A DNA stretch of 64,000 nt from Desulfobacterales bacterium (GTDB lineage: Bacteria; Desulfobacterota; Desulfobacteria; Desulfobacterales; SURF-7): the NCBI GenBank assembly GCA_028277765.1, contig JANQFQ010000008.1, positions 1-64,000 of the forward strand, given 5' to 3'. The number at the start of each line of letters is the position of its first letter. The stretch's first letter is position 1. This document shows positions 18,805 to 28,047 of the stretch, piece by piece. The position numbers and the translations under genes are program-made. Below the pieces are notes generated by a model that was not told the origin of the DNA, did not search any database, and saw only the letters and a program-made list of their open reading frames with translations.

Positions 18805-19662
18805 CTATCCGAGGATGGTTGAGAGGTGGGTTCTGAGATTAATTTTTTTATTTTTTATCCCTGTTTTTGTTCGGATATTCTTTCGGTAATACTCAACAGT
18901 TTTCATGGAAAGGCTTAATATTTCGGCGATCTCTTTGGTTCTTTTTCCCTGGACGATCAAATTCGCGATCTGTATTTCCAAAGGGGACAGGGTATTATAT
19001 TTGGATGAAACACCTTGGACAAACGGTGAAATGATATTATCAATATTCTTCTCAATAATACCGACATACTCTTTTTGACGGTCAGTCAAGTTGGCAGCAG
19101 CTTTTAGTTTGTCTAGATACGGAAATATCAATGCTTTCATATTGGCTACGATATTATCTCCTGTCTCAATTTTTTCTTCATCCCTTTTTTTTAGCATCAC
19201 ACGCAATGCTGTGTTGACTTCTTCCAGTTCAAGGGTACGTTCCTTTATCTTTTCTTCCAACTCATCATTCGCTTTTTCCAACTTCTCTTCCATATCTTTT
19301 TTATACAAAGCGATTTCTATTGCCGCCTCAATCTGAACATCACTGAACGGTTTTATGATATATCCAAAAGGGCCAATCTGTTTCGCCCTTTTAATGAGTT
19401 CATCATCCGCATAAGCTGTTAAAAATATAATCGGGATTTTTCGCTCTTCTGTGATTTTTATGGCAGCATCAATACCGTCCATGAGGCCGGGCATTTTAAT
19501 ATCCATCATAATCAGATCCGGTAAAAGGTTGCTGGCGCTTTCCACTGCTTTTTCCCCTGAGTTGGCGCGGCCGACCACGTCAAACCCCATGGAGACAAGA
19601 TATTCTTCAAGCTCGGTTAATATAACCGATTCATCATCAACGATCAGTATTCTTTTTTTCAT
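18805..19662 (-). CDS. Response regulator, REC domain plus LuxR-type DNA-binding domain
   Basis: 285 residues. The receiver domain (1-120) has the acidic pair D9/D10, phospho-acceptor D54 in MMDIKMPG, T/A switch residues (FLTAYAD) and K in IIKPFS. A coiled coil follows (about 120-165). The C-terminal LuxR-like helix-turn-helix contains LSPLEIQIANLIVQGKRTKEIA and the recognition helix MKTVEYYRKNIR. The start overlaps the end of the sensor-kinase gene by 26 bp, so translation is probably coupled. Targets are unknown; the surface-protein/toxin operon directly downstream is a candidate by position only. Confidence 0.92.
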   Translation of the reverse strand: MKKRILIVDDESVILTELEEYLVSMGFDVVGRANSGEKAVESASNLLPDLIMMDIKMPGLMDGIDAAIKITEERKIPIIFLTAYADDELIKRAKQIGPFGYIIKPFSDVQIEAAIEIALYKKDMEEKLEKANDELEEKIKERTLELEEVNTALRVMLKKRDEEKIETGDNIVANMKALIFPYLDKLKAAANLTDRQKEYVGIIEKNIDNIISPFVQGVSSKYNTLSPLEIQIANLIVQGKRTKEIAEILSLSMKTVEYYRKNIRTKTGIKNKKINLRTHLSTILG

Positions 19663-21711
19663 GCTTATCCTCTTTAAATATTTTAAACCTGATAATAACT
19701 TCGTTCCCGAAAGATCGCTGAATATCCAGATTTCCGTTTAACTGTTCCAAAACAAGATTACGTACCAGCTTTAACCCAAGACTGTCTATCTCATGGATAT
19801 CAATATGTTCCGGAATGCCCACGCCATCGTCTTTCACACCGAACAAAACGGTTTCATCAGAAAACAGTTCCCCCTTCACTTTGATGGCGCCCTTCTGACC
19901 TTCACCAAAGGCATATTTGTACGCGTTGGATATCAGTTCGTTTAAAACAAGTGCGCATGGAATAGCCTGCACAACAGGAAGAAGGATACCGGACGCGTTA
20001 ATCGTTGTTGTGATATGTTTGTTCCTGCCATAAATACCTGCGAGGTTATTAACCAGCTCCTGGACATGGAGTCCCATGTCGATCTTATCAAATCGTTCAC
20101 TCTGGTATAGCTGCGTATGGATAATCGCCATTGAATGTACTTTGGCCTGGGCGGCAGAAAGCGCATTAAAAGTCTGTTCATTATCAGACCGTCTGCTGGT
20201 CAAATTCAAAAGACTTGAAACAATCTGCAGGTTGTTTTTTACGCGATGATGCACTTCTTTTAACAGCATGTCTTTCTGTTTTTCTGCAAACCGACGTTCT
20301 GCAATTTCTGACGTGAGTTCCTTGGTACGCTGCTCAACGCGCATCTCAAGCTCATCATGAGATTTTCGAAGCGCTTCTTCGCTTTCCTGCAATTTCTGAA
20401 ACGAGACAGCATTCATCATTCCGGTAGCTGTTTGTGAGGCAATCCCCATTAAAAGGTTTACATCGCTCTGGATAAATTCTCTTTTTTGTGCGACATTATC
20501 AACAGCAATGATACCCAGGAATTCTTCTTTATAAACGACCGGAACGCATATAAAGGCATGAGTATTCAGCCTTTCGGCAAAAGCCTTGGCTTCTTTGGAA
20601 ATTTTTTTTCCATTTCATCAATGTTGTTAATAAGAAAAGGAAGCTGGTTGGTATAAGCATGGTGCAGTGCATCATTGCTCTTAAAACGGTCAAGGTGGAG
20701 GTCGGATCCTCGAAGAAGCCTTTTCTCCTCGTCAGAAAAACCGTAACCATTTTTATATAGCAACATATTGTTTTGTTTCAACAGAATCATGCCGCGGTCA
20801 AATCCCAAGTGCTTCTTCATCATATGAACTACTGTTTCCACAAGGTCATCAACACTCACAACCATTGCCGTGGCCTTGCCCACCTCTTGGATCAGCCGCG
20901 AATTGTCATGACGGATATTTATTTCATCAAGCAACTCCCTGGCAGTATCACCCTGGGAGCTGATGGCAGCGGACAGCTCTTTTATATCAAGATATGCTGC
21001 ATAATATGATGTACTGGCAATGCCAAGCAGCTTCAGCAAAAGAACAACGCACCATGATAAAATTGGAAGAAAAAATATAAGCAATGGCAAAACAAGTATT
21101 GAAATCAATATAAGATAATTTCGTACCAGTTTCCAATCGGTTGAAGGTGTTTTCTTCCATGAGATTATATAGTGACAGCAGTCATCACCTTTATGAAGAC
21201 ATTTTGGATGTTCGACATGGGCGTACTTTTTCGTAAAATATTGTGCCATTGATTCAAAAGCGCCTGTCCGGTTTTGGCATTGGAAAGGCTCTTCCTTGAC
21301 CCCGGGTTTTACAATGGTCGTCATTTCAATACTATTTGGACCGGTTTTTTTTGTTTTAAACGTTGCATGCCGGCTAAAAGCAGCATATATCCTGTTAAAG
21401 GACTGATACGCTGTCGCAACATTAATTAGTCCGATCGCCATCTGCTTTGCAGCACCGATCCCTTTGGAAGAGGCACAATATCTTCCCATTTCTCTGGATA
21501 TATTCAAATTGCCTGTGATCATATCCATCTTTTCGTGAAAGCGGTTGATCTGTTTTTGGGTAAACCAGTGTCCTGGGTCATTGATTTCAAATTCTGTTAT
21601 TTCTGCTTCATTCATTAATGCATGAATGTCTACATCAGGGTGAAACTTCTGGATATATTCCAAATACATCTTTGGTATTCGACTGTTATATAATGGTGCG
21701 TCATCATCCAT
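19637..21711 (-). CDS. Membrane sensor histidine kinase (GAF, HisKA_2, HATPase), split by a -1 frame change
   Basis: Two frames, 21711-20566 and the frame ending at 19637, join seamlessly at an A8 run (20609-20602 on the minus strand) if one base is re-read. The restored product is about 691 residues. It has a soluble N-terminal sensory domain with a CLHKGDDCCHY cysteine motif like the C-terminus of V4R-type domains. Two membrane helices follow (about 200-240), then a GAF domain (270-430), a coiled coil, the phospho-acceptor motif EVHHRVKNN, and an HATPase_c domain with NELISNAYKYAF and DDGVGIP. Without shifting, the first frame ends inside GAF as 381 residues and lacks the kinase. Sequencing error, phase variation, programmed shift and mutation all fit. 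It is operonic with the regulator that overlaps its 3' end. Confidence 0.85.
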
Positions 21712-21916
21712 AATCAGCTATTGAGAAGCCTGTCAGCTTTAAACCTTATGATTTAAGCTGAACACCTACTCACCTTATATAGTTATATTTACTGGTTAAT
21801 GTTAGAGATGACATAAAATATATATTATTATATCTTAAATCAACACTTTTTAAAAAGAATCCTCTCTTTTTTGTATGACATACGGGTTATATCCTATCCT
21901 GGCAGGAGACAATATT

Positions 21917-21942
21917 AACTTATACCGAAAAGGGTATAAGTT
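21917..21942. other. Perfect 10 bp stem hairpin
   Basis: AACTTATACC and GGTATAAGTT with a GAAAAG loop. It lies downstream of the spermidine-synthase-like gene and upstream of the kinase gene. There is no adjacent T run on the minus strand, so either an operator or an mRNA 3' structure is possible. Confidence 0.45.
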
Positions 21943-22016
21943 TCGTTTGAGTTGACAGTGTTAATTTCATAACCCTGCAACTCAACTCAGCTTTAAAAAA
22001 GATTCAATTTGACAAA

Positions 22017-22158
22017 TCTCCCCCAGCCTCTCTTTGAAAAAGAGGAGAGCAAATCTTCCCCCTTTTACAAAGGGGGATCGAGGGGGATTTTTTTGAAACA
22101 GTAAATATTTCATGCTTCGTTGTGATCTCTCGAACATGGTAGTTTATGTGAAAGCGGA
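22017..22158 (+). repeat. Dispersed repeat family A, copy 1
   Basis: 142 bp closely matching 49921-50061 in the same orientation. The left part holds nested palindromes (CCCCCTTT...AAAGGGGG and CCTCTCTTT...AAAGAGG). The right part is a conserved unique tail from GAAACAGTAAATATTTCATG to AACATGGTAGTTTATG. This looks like a MITE or REP-like element. Confidence 0.85.
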
Positions 22159-22178
22159 TTAGATCCGTTTGAATAGGA

Positions 22179-24479
22179 TTAATCAGTCCCCAGCCTGTTT
22201 GAAAGCGCGATGAAAACCGCAACCACAAGATAACTGACAATACCTATTATAAAGGTCATTTGAAAGCCTGAAACCAGGCTCATCAATATAGCGAGGATTG
22301 TGCCGAATGAACCGGCAAGAAGGTTGAATGAAAACATCAATGGAACCGACCGTTCACCGAATATCTCTTTTGAGCGTTCAAGCATGTATGGAAACGGAAG
22401 CCCCATGAGAAAACCAAGCGGGATGATAGAAATCCCTACAAGTATTGAATTGATCAATGGCGTGGACAGAAAAAACGAAAGGATATATTTATTAATATAA
22501 AAATGGTAGCACAGGACCAGGGGGATAACATATATCATCAGACTTACTCTCTTATTACCTAGCCTTTTAACAAAATAAGCCCCAATCCCGGAAGAAAACA
22601 GCAGCGCGCCCATGATAAATATGAGAGAGAAGTTCGGCCCCCCCATGAATTTATGGTAATACTGCATAAAAAATATCTCTATGAGCAGGTAGGCACCACC
22701 GAGAAAACTGAAATATAAAATATAGATAATACCGGGAATTTTTTTAACAACACATTTCCTGGTTATGGCAAATATAAAAAGTAGCACAAAAATAGCCCCC
22801 AGCAAATAAGCGCATTTCCAGAAGACACCTGATACAAGATCAATCTGTCCCCGCAGATCAAAGGGGAAAGGCCTGTTATCTGTTATGGGAGTCAGGTCTG
22901 CGATTTTAAATATCTTTTTATCTTTTTTCAGGGCATCCAAAAGGCTGAGAATTTCCGGATTATTTTTCTCTCCATCAGGCATGTACATAAAAGTGATTCT
23001 TTTATTTATTTTAGACCACGTTTCTATAATCTTTTTGTCTTTATCTGTTATCGGAGAGTTTTTGAACATGGCGTTAATATAACATTTGCTGGAGGGAATC
23101 TTTCTAATATTATCATAGGCCATCCGTTTCCCAAAGTGATAAAAATAGATAACCATATTTTTTTCCGGGTCTTTGATTCCCTGCTCCTGCATGACACGGT
23201 AAAAGGTCGAGACGATCCTGTAAAAGCTTTTTATGGCGATGTCGGTGTTTTCCCTTTCCTCGATCATGATATGGCCACCCTGTTTCAAATGATCAAAATA
23301 CTTGTGTATGGACTCTTTTGTGTGCAGGTATTCGGGGCCCCCATAATAATGAATGGACTTGACCATATGGGTATTAATCAGTGTGATAAGATCGTATCTC
23401 TTTTCCGTATGGTTTAAAAAAGTATTGGCATCGTTCCTGATGATATTGATCCCTGAGTAAGCTCTTTGGGAAAGCTCATAATATTTCTCGAGCATAATAT
23501 TTATAATCACCGGATTGATCTCAATGGCGTCAATTTTTTCCGGCGATGTCTCATTTTTTAGGGGCTTGATAATCCCTTCAGCCCCTGCGCCGATCACCAG
23601 TACATCAGGATCTTCAAGGATATTGTGTATGATCCTCGGATCATTCCTGTACTTTCTTGTCTTGTTACTATAAATCGAATCATTGGAAAACGCATCAAAT
23701 GCCACGTTTTTCCTTTTCACTCCTCCTGAAGTTATATCAATCCGCTGTATAAGAGAATCTTTTGAATATTCGAGCTCCGGTTTTTTACCCCAGCAGAAAA
23801 TCTTTTTCCGGTCACTGTGTTTCGTGCATTTTGCCACCTGCGCGATATTGAAAACATCTGTTCTCAGGTTGTAAACAAATAACCAGTTCATACAGACAAA
23901 AAGAATACCAGTAATCACGAGGAGAAGTTTGTCTCCTTTCATGGAAAAAAAATACACATAAATAATTCCCCAGAGAGAAAGGAGTACGCCGGCTATAAGG
24001 ACACAGTTTTCCGCACGGATAAGAGGGATAAGGCTGACCGACAGAAGGATTCCGCCGACAGCGCCAAGCAGGTCGAAAAAATACATGACACCTGAATCAT
24101 GAAGTCGGAAAAACTGTATTACAATGATACCAGCGATTGAAAATGGAATCCAGAGAGCGGGTGTAAAGAAAAACAGACTCGGGAAAAGAACAATATTGAC
24201 TGCGGCAGAAAAAATAGACACCGCAAGCAGAGACAGCAGAACAACAATGATCTGCCGGCTCACTGTTTTTAAAAAATAGGAAATAAAGGCCCCGACCGCC
24301 AATCCGAACAGGACATTAACGATCACCATGTTTGCCCGCAGATAATCGGTGATGTATAGGGCCATGTGAAAAAAACAAGTCTCAAGGAAAAACACAATTG
24401 CGGAAACAAACATCAGAAAAATACCGTCAACATGAACATCATCCGCAAAAAACTGTTTTACTTGTTTAAAAGATATCAT
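22179..24479 (-). CDS. Multi-spanning membrane protein with spermidine-synthase-like domain
   Basis: 766 residues: about six or seven N-terminal membrane helices (1-220), a cytoplasmic aminopropyltransferase-like Rossmann domain (about 245-530), then about seven more helices to the C-terminus. The nucleotide-binding motif is VLVIGAGAEGIIKPL with AIEINP after it, in place of the GGGDGG of true spermidine synthases. The substrate may therefore differ, though an S-adenosyl ligand is still likely. Its ATG overlaps the stop of the SGNH gene by one base (TAATG), which implies translational coupling. With the SGNH and MBOAT genes it forms an envelope-modification group. Confidence 0.8.
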   Translation of the reverse strand: MISFKQVKQFFADDVHVDGIFLMFVSAIVFFLETCFFHMALYITDYLRANMVIVNVLFGLAVGAFISYFLKTVSRQIIVVLLSLLAVSIFSAAVNIVLFPSLFFFTPALWIPFSIAGIIVIQFFRLHDSGVMYFFDLLGAVGGILLSVSLIPLIRAENCVLIAGVLLSLWGIIYVYFFSMKGDKLLLVITGILFVCMNWLFVYNLRTDVFNIAQVAKCTKHSDRKKIFCWGKKPELEYSKDSLIQRIDITSGGVKRKNVAFDAFSNDSIYSNKTRKYRNDPRIIHNILEDPDVLVIGAGAEGIIKPLKNETSPEKIDAIEINPVIINIMLEKYYELSQRAYSGINIIRNDANTFLNHTEKRYDLITLINTHMVKSIHYYGGPEYLHTKESIHKYFDHLKQGGHIMIEERENTDIAIKSFYRIVSTFYRVMQEQGIKDPEKNMVIYFYHFGKRMAYDNIRKIPSSKCYINAMFKNSPITDKDKKIIETWSKINKRITFMYMPDGEKNNPEILSLLDALKKDKKIFKIADLTPITDNRPFPFDLRGQIDLVSGVFWKCAYLLGAIFVLLFIFAITRKCVVKKIPGIIYILYFSFLGGAYLLIEIFFMQYYHKFMGGPNFSLIFIMGALLFSSGIGAYFVKRLGNKRVSLMIYVIPLVLCYHFYINKYILSFFLSTPLINSILVGISIIPLGFLMGLPFPYMLERSKEIFGERSVPLMFSFNLLAGSFGTILAILMSLVSGFQMTFIIGIVSYLVVAVFIALSNRLGTD

Positions 24480-25504
24480 TATTCTTTATTTTCCGTTTCT
24501 GCCATTGCTTTTTTAAGTTTCATTGAAAACAGACGCGCCCCGCGCCGGTTCATGTGGTCGCAGTCAAAAAAGAGCCGATGTTTATCATACAGGTCTGGAT
24601 CTTCCGAGAAATCATAATATTCCAGGCCGTGCTCTTCCACCAGCCTTTTCATGGCATTCTTCATAAAGCTGACGGTTTTATGGTTCCTCTCCTTTTGTAT
24701 ATCAGCATATGCTTTATACTGAGGTGCGGAGTAACATACAAGCCTTATATTTTTCGAATTAAGATAATTGATGATGTCAACAAAGGTATTATATGTGTCA
24801 TCATGAATCCTTGGATGGTTCTTCATCATCTCCTTCTGCTTTTTCTGGCTATATGGAAACGCGCCCCTCTTCGCCATTATCGCCAGCTTTCTGGGGCTTT
24901 TAATCTGCTTCATCGACCTTCGCCTCAGCATGTGTGGCAGATAGCTGGGACTCCCTTTGTTTACATTTTTTATGACATCAGGTTTGAATAACGATTGATA
25001 AACAGATCGCCAGTGGTCCCTTCGGGTGATCGGCAGCATCTTCCCTTTGATAAAATTAAAATTTGCCATATCACCCGGGATCACCTTGAAGGACGGGTTG
25101 ATTGCGTAAAAAAGTCTGCGTCGTGGCGCCCTCCCTTCAAGGTTATACACACCATTGTCTCCGTGAAATAACGTATAGCCTACACCCAGAAATACTGTTT
25201 TCAACTTTGGAAGCTTAGGAACATAAGTTTCAAGCTGAACCCTGGTTTCAAAGATATCCATCCCCAGCTGCCATATATCGCACCCGTCATACCCCATTGT
25301 TTCAAGATGAAGCGCGCATCCATAAGAACTCCCCGCAGAAAGCGTATCGACCTCATCCATATGATCTGCCAAGTAGTTCTTTAAAAGCACCTCCCTGAAT
25401 ATCTGGGCCTCAGGGTATGTGTGGTTGCTGATAAAACACAAAACAGCCATGCCTGCAATACCGATAACCACAAACAAAACAGCTTTTAAAACAAATCGTT
25501 TCAT
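24479..25504 (-). CDS. Membrane-anchored SGNH-hydrolase-like protein (DltD/AlgX-like)
   Basis: 341 residues from ATG 25504. The longer frame to 25561 runs into a dispersed repeat and was rejected. An N-terminal signal anchor (FVLKAVLFVVIGIAGMAVLC) places the rest outside the membrane. A nucleophile block, LSAGSSYG, sits near residue 75, and the C-terminal FDCDHMNRRGARLF gives the Asp-x-x-His block of SGNH enzymes. Such proteins partner with MBOAT acyltransferases to O-acylate envelope polymers or glycolipids, and an MBOAT gene lies directly upstream. The substrate is unknown. No strong Shine-Dalgarno is visible. Confidence 0.78.
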   Translation of the reverse strand: MKRFVLKAVLFVVIGIAGMAVLCFISNHTYPEAQIFREVLLKNYLADHMDEVDTLSAGSSYGCALHLETMGYDGCDIWQLGMDIFETRVQLETYVPKLPKLKTVFLGVGYTLFHGDNGVYNLEGRAPRRRLFYAINPSFKVIPGDMANFNFIKGKMLPITRRDHWRSVYQSLFKPDVIKNVNKGSPSYLPHMLRRRSMKQIKSPRKLAIMAKRGAFPYSQKKQKEMMKNHPRIHDDTYNTFVDIINYLNSKNIRLVCYSAPQYKAYADIQKERNHKTVSFMKNAMKRLVEEHGLEYYDFSEDPDLYDKHRLFFDCDHMNRRGARLFSMKLKKAMAETENKE

Positions 25505-25547
25505 AAATAATCTTTTATCTACCACAGAGTAAAAACAAAGACTGTCC

Positions 25548-25734
25548 TCACCACGAAGCACACGAAGAGCACGAAGGGGGGTGTCGGCCCTCCGGGCTAA
25601 GGGTTATTTTACCTATATGCACTTTATATTCATTGCTGTTTCCTGACTTAATCATTTCATTACTAATATTTAGCTGTTATCTTTCGCAAAGCGATTAAAA
25701 AATTTCTTCGTGTTCTTCGTGTTCTTCGTGGTGA
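25548..25734. repeat. MITE-like element of family C, copy 1
   Basis: Terminal inverted repeats of 29 bp (25548-25576 and 25706-25734) match at 27 positions. Each is made of CACGAAG units beginning TCACCACGAAG. The 130 bp core has no coding capacity. It separates the MBOAT and SGNH genes. Confidence 0.8.
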
Positions 25735-25748
25735 ACATGTTTTCATCA

Positions 25749-27212
25749 TTAAAACTGAAAATAAATAAATTCCGCAAGCTCGAATTCTCCAAACATAAAA
25801 ATACTGTAAATAATAATATAATACACCGGCCACCTTATTATAATAGGCACATTGGCAAATACTTCCCTTAATCCTTTTCCTTTTTTAACATAAAAATACT
25901 CCTGCACAGCTTCAACACACAACATAAAACTGATCGCAATAAAGGAGATGGTCATCTCATATCCGTTGACCGCGTCAATCATAAAACCCTTGTGGACTGT
26001 TCCTCCGTAAACTAAATTTTTTATTACAACAAAAACATCGGAAATTGAATTGGCCCTAAAGAGTATACCCGGCAGGAAAAACAGATTAAAAACAATAAAA
26101 ACCTGTAGTGCGTAATGAAAAACCGGTGCCTTTTCCAAGTGAAAAAAAACCGCCATCTTCTTTCTTATTTTCTTTGTCCAGTTTGAAAATACAAGATAAA
26201 AGCCATTCAAAGCGCCCCATAAGACATATGTCCAGGCAGCGCCGTGCCACAGACCGATAACGGTCATGGAGACAAAAATGATACTGTTCTTTCGCCCCTT
26301 CATCATTTTTGTACGGATAAGCGCCCATGTGAAATAGTCCCTGACCCAGGTTGTCAATGATATATGCCACCGTTCCCAGAACTCTGATATGGACCGGGAA
26401 AAAAAAGGACGTCTGAAATTCAGGTTCAGCCGGTATCCCATTGTCTGTGCGGAACCAATGGCGATGTCAGAATACGCGGAAAAATCGCAGTAGATCTGGA
26501 AGACAAACAAATAAGATGCCAGGATCGCGGATACACCGCTGTAATCACCAGGACTGCTGAAAACCTCGTTAACGTAAACCGCAAGCCGATCAGCGATAAC
26601 CAGCTTTTTAAAAAATCCCCAGAGGATCAGCTTTAGGCCGTTCGTCACCCTGAGATAATCGAATGTCTTCTCTTCCCTGAACTGTGGGAGAAGCCGGGTG
26701 GAGCGTTCAATCGGCCCTGCAACCAGCTGGGGGAAAAACGCGACATAAATGGCGAATATTCCCAGGTGCTTTTCCGGCTCCCGTGTACCACGGTAAACAT
26801 CTAATGAATAGCTCAATGTCTGGAACGTATAAAAAGAGATCCCCACAGGGAGGAGCAGATCAAATGCCGGCACATTATAAAAAATGTTGAAATGGTTAAA
26901 AACAGCTCTCGCGGAATCATTGAAAAAATTATAATACTTGAAAACAAATAAGAGCCCCAGGTTGATGACCAGGCTTAACACCAGGAATTTTCTTTTCCTC
27001 GATTTGTCCGTTGCCTTTCCCATTTGAATGCCGGCAATATAATCGACCAGTGTTGAAATGATGATAAGGATGACATATTCCACCTTCCAGCACATGTAAA
27101 AATAGTAGCTGGCCATAAGGAGAAACAGCCACCTGAACCTGTATGGTATGACATAATAAAGGAATACAACCGCAGGAAGGAAAAGAATAAACTCTATGGA
27201 GTTGAATGACAT
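25749..27212 (-). CDS. MBOAT-family membrane O-acyltransferase (AlgI/DltB-like)
   Basis: 487 residues with about 11 membrane helices. Family signatures are visible: LLPVGISFYTFQ, FPQLVAGPIER, EFWERWHISLTTWVRDYF (H283) and GLWHGAAW with the catalytic-type H323. MBOAT proteins move acyl groups across the membrane onto polysaccharide, teichoic acid or lipid acceptors. The gene lies upstream of the SGNH and spermidine-synthase-like genes on the same strand, with a MITE-like element between. The start ATG at 27212 opens directly into the first helix. Confidence 0.92.
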   Translation of the reverse strand: MSFNSIEFILFLPAVVFLYYVIPYRFRWLFLLMASYYFYMCWKVEYVILIIISTLVDYIAGIQMGKATDKSRKRKFLVLSLVINLGLLFVFKYYNFFNDSARAVFNHFNIFYNVPAFDLLLPVGISFYTFQTLSYSLDVYRGTREPEKHLGIFAIYVAFFPQLVAGPIERSTRLLPQFREEKTFDYLRVTNGLKLILWGFFKKLVIADRLAVYVNEVFSSPGDYSGVSAILASYLFVFQIYCDFSAYSDIAIGSAQTMGYRLNLNFRRPFFSRSISEFWERWHISLTTWVRDYFTWALIRTKMMKGRKNSIIFVSMTVIGLWHGAAWTYVLWGALNGFYLVFSNWTKKIRKKMAVFFHLEKAPVFHYALQVFIVFNLFFLPGILFRANSISDVFVVIKNLVYGGTVHKGFMIDAVNGYEMTISFIAISFMLCVEAVQEYFYVKKGKGLREVFANVPIIIRWPVYYIIIYSIFMFGEFELAEFIYFQF

Positions 27213-27566
27213 ATTTCTTACAAATCCGGTCCAATAATCGTGTTAAATATAATTCATAGTTGAACGATAGTGAAAACTTGCGTACTCTAATTTAAAATAA
27301 TAATTATGTCGCTCTGATTATACACATGTTGGCCCGCATTTCAATTTTTTCATGCCAATCTACGCTTTCTCTTTTTCATGTCTAATCTTTTTTGCTTTAT
27401 ATTCAAACGGTTGTAGCCATAAAACAAATTCGGGCACTAAAAATATTTTTTATATAAAAAGGAGAAAAAATACTTGAAGCCTAGAAAGTATCATGATAGG
27501 TAGTTCATTTCGTAATTTATACCGGAACTTTTCAAATGATAAACTTTTGAAAGGAATATAGATTCA
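27213..27566. other. Divergent intergenic region between MBOAT and rnf operons
   Basis: 354 bp, AT-rich. It must hold the promoters of both divergent operons. I could not assign convincing -35/-10 pairs or operators. AAGGAA lies about 10 nt before the cytochrome start. Confidence 0.5.
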
Positions 27567-28022
27567 ATGGATCAAGAAAAAAGATTAAAATTGGTTAAAA
27601 ACGTTGCAGCTATCCTTTTGATTGTTGCTTTTCTCTGCTATGCCAGCCCACCAGAAAAACCTGAATGTCCTACCAAAGTAGTAATGGATAATGATGGCGG
27701 CATGGTGGTTTTGAATCACCAGCAGCATTTTGACAGCTCCGGCTATGGCCTTGACTGCTTTGACTGCCATCACCATTTTGTGGAAGATGAAGCAGACATC
27801 ACTAAATGTAAAACATGTCATTTAAAAGAAATTCCTGAGACACCGCCTGAAGCATGCCTGGATTGTCATGATGCAGATGAAATTGAAGATGCTGCGTATC
27901 CAAAAAGCAAAGACGCATTTCACAAACAATGTGGCGATTGCCATAAAGAGTATGGCTTGGGGCCATGGGATGTAAAAAGCGACGACAAATGCACGAAATG
28001 CCATTTCAAAGCAAATATATAA
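27567..28022 (+). CDS. Membrane-anchored pentaheme c-type cytochrome of the rnf operon
   Basis: 151 residues. An uncleaved or cleaved N-terminal helix (about 10-25) directs it to the periplasm. Five CxxCH haem sites are at residues 64-68, 81-85, 97-101, 122-126 and 142-146. The spacing and extra histidines (CHHHF, HQQHF) resemble class III/c7 cytochromes with bis-His ligation. It sits 25 bp before rnfC. A multihaem cytochrome at the head of an rnf operon is known from Desulfovibrio and from Methanosarcina acetivorans. It could exchange electrons between RnfG and periplasmic carriers such as cytochrome c3 (inference). Confidence 0.9.
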   Translation: MDQEKRLKLVKNVAAILLIVAFLCYASPPEKPECPTKVVMDNDGGMVVLNHQQHFDSSGYGLDCFDCHHHFVEDEADITKCKTCHLKEIPETPPEACLDCHDADEIEDAAYPKSKDAFHKQCGDCHKEYGLGPWDVKSDDKCTKCHFKANI

Positions 28023-28047
28023 ATATAAATTTATAAAAGGGTAACCC

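Larger units (their letters stand above)
21712..22178. other. Intergenic region with a hairpin and a dispersed repeat
   Basis: 467 bp between the sensor kinase start and the stop of the spermidine-synthase-like gene. It contains the hairpin at 21917-21942 and a copy of repeat family A (22017-22158). No gene is seen. Confidence 0.5.

Noticed and set aside
18717-18836. 39-codon plus-strand ORF starting MILIGYTGTESK
   Set aside because: Overlaps the 3' end of the response-regulator gene on the other strand and lacks a ribosome site.
24479-25561. Longer start for the SGNH protein at 25561
   Set aside because: The extra 19 codons enter a dispersed repeat, and a signal anchor begins at ATG 25504.
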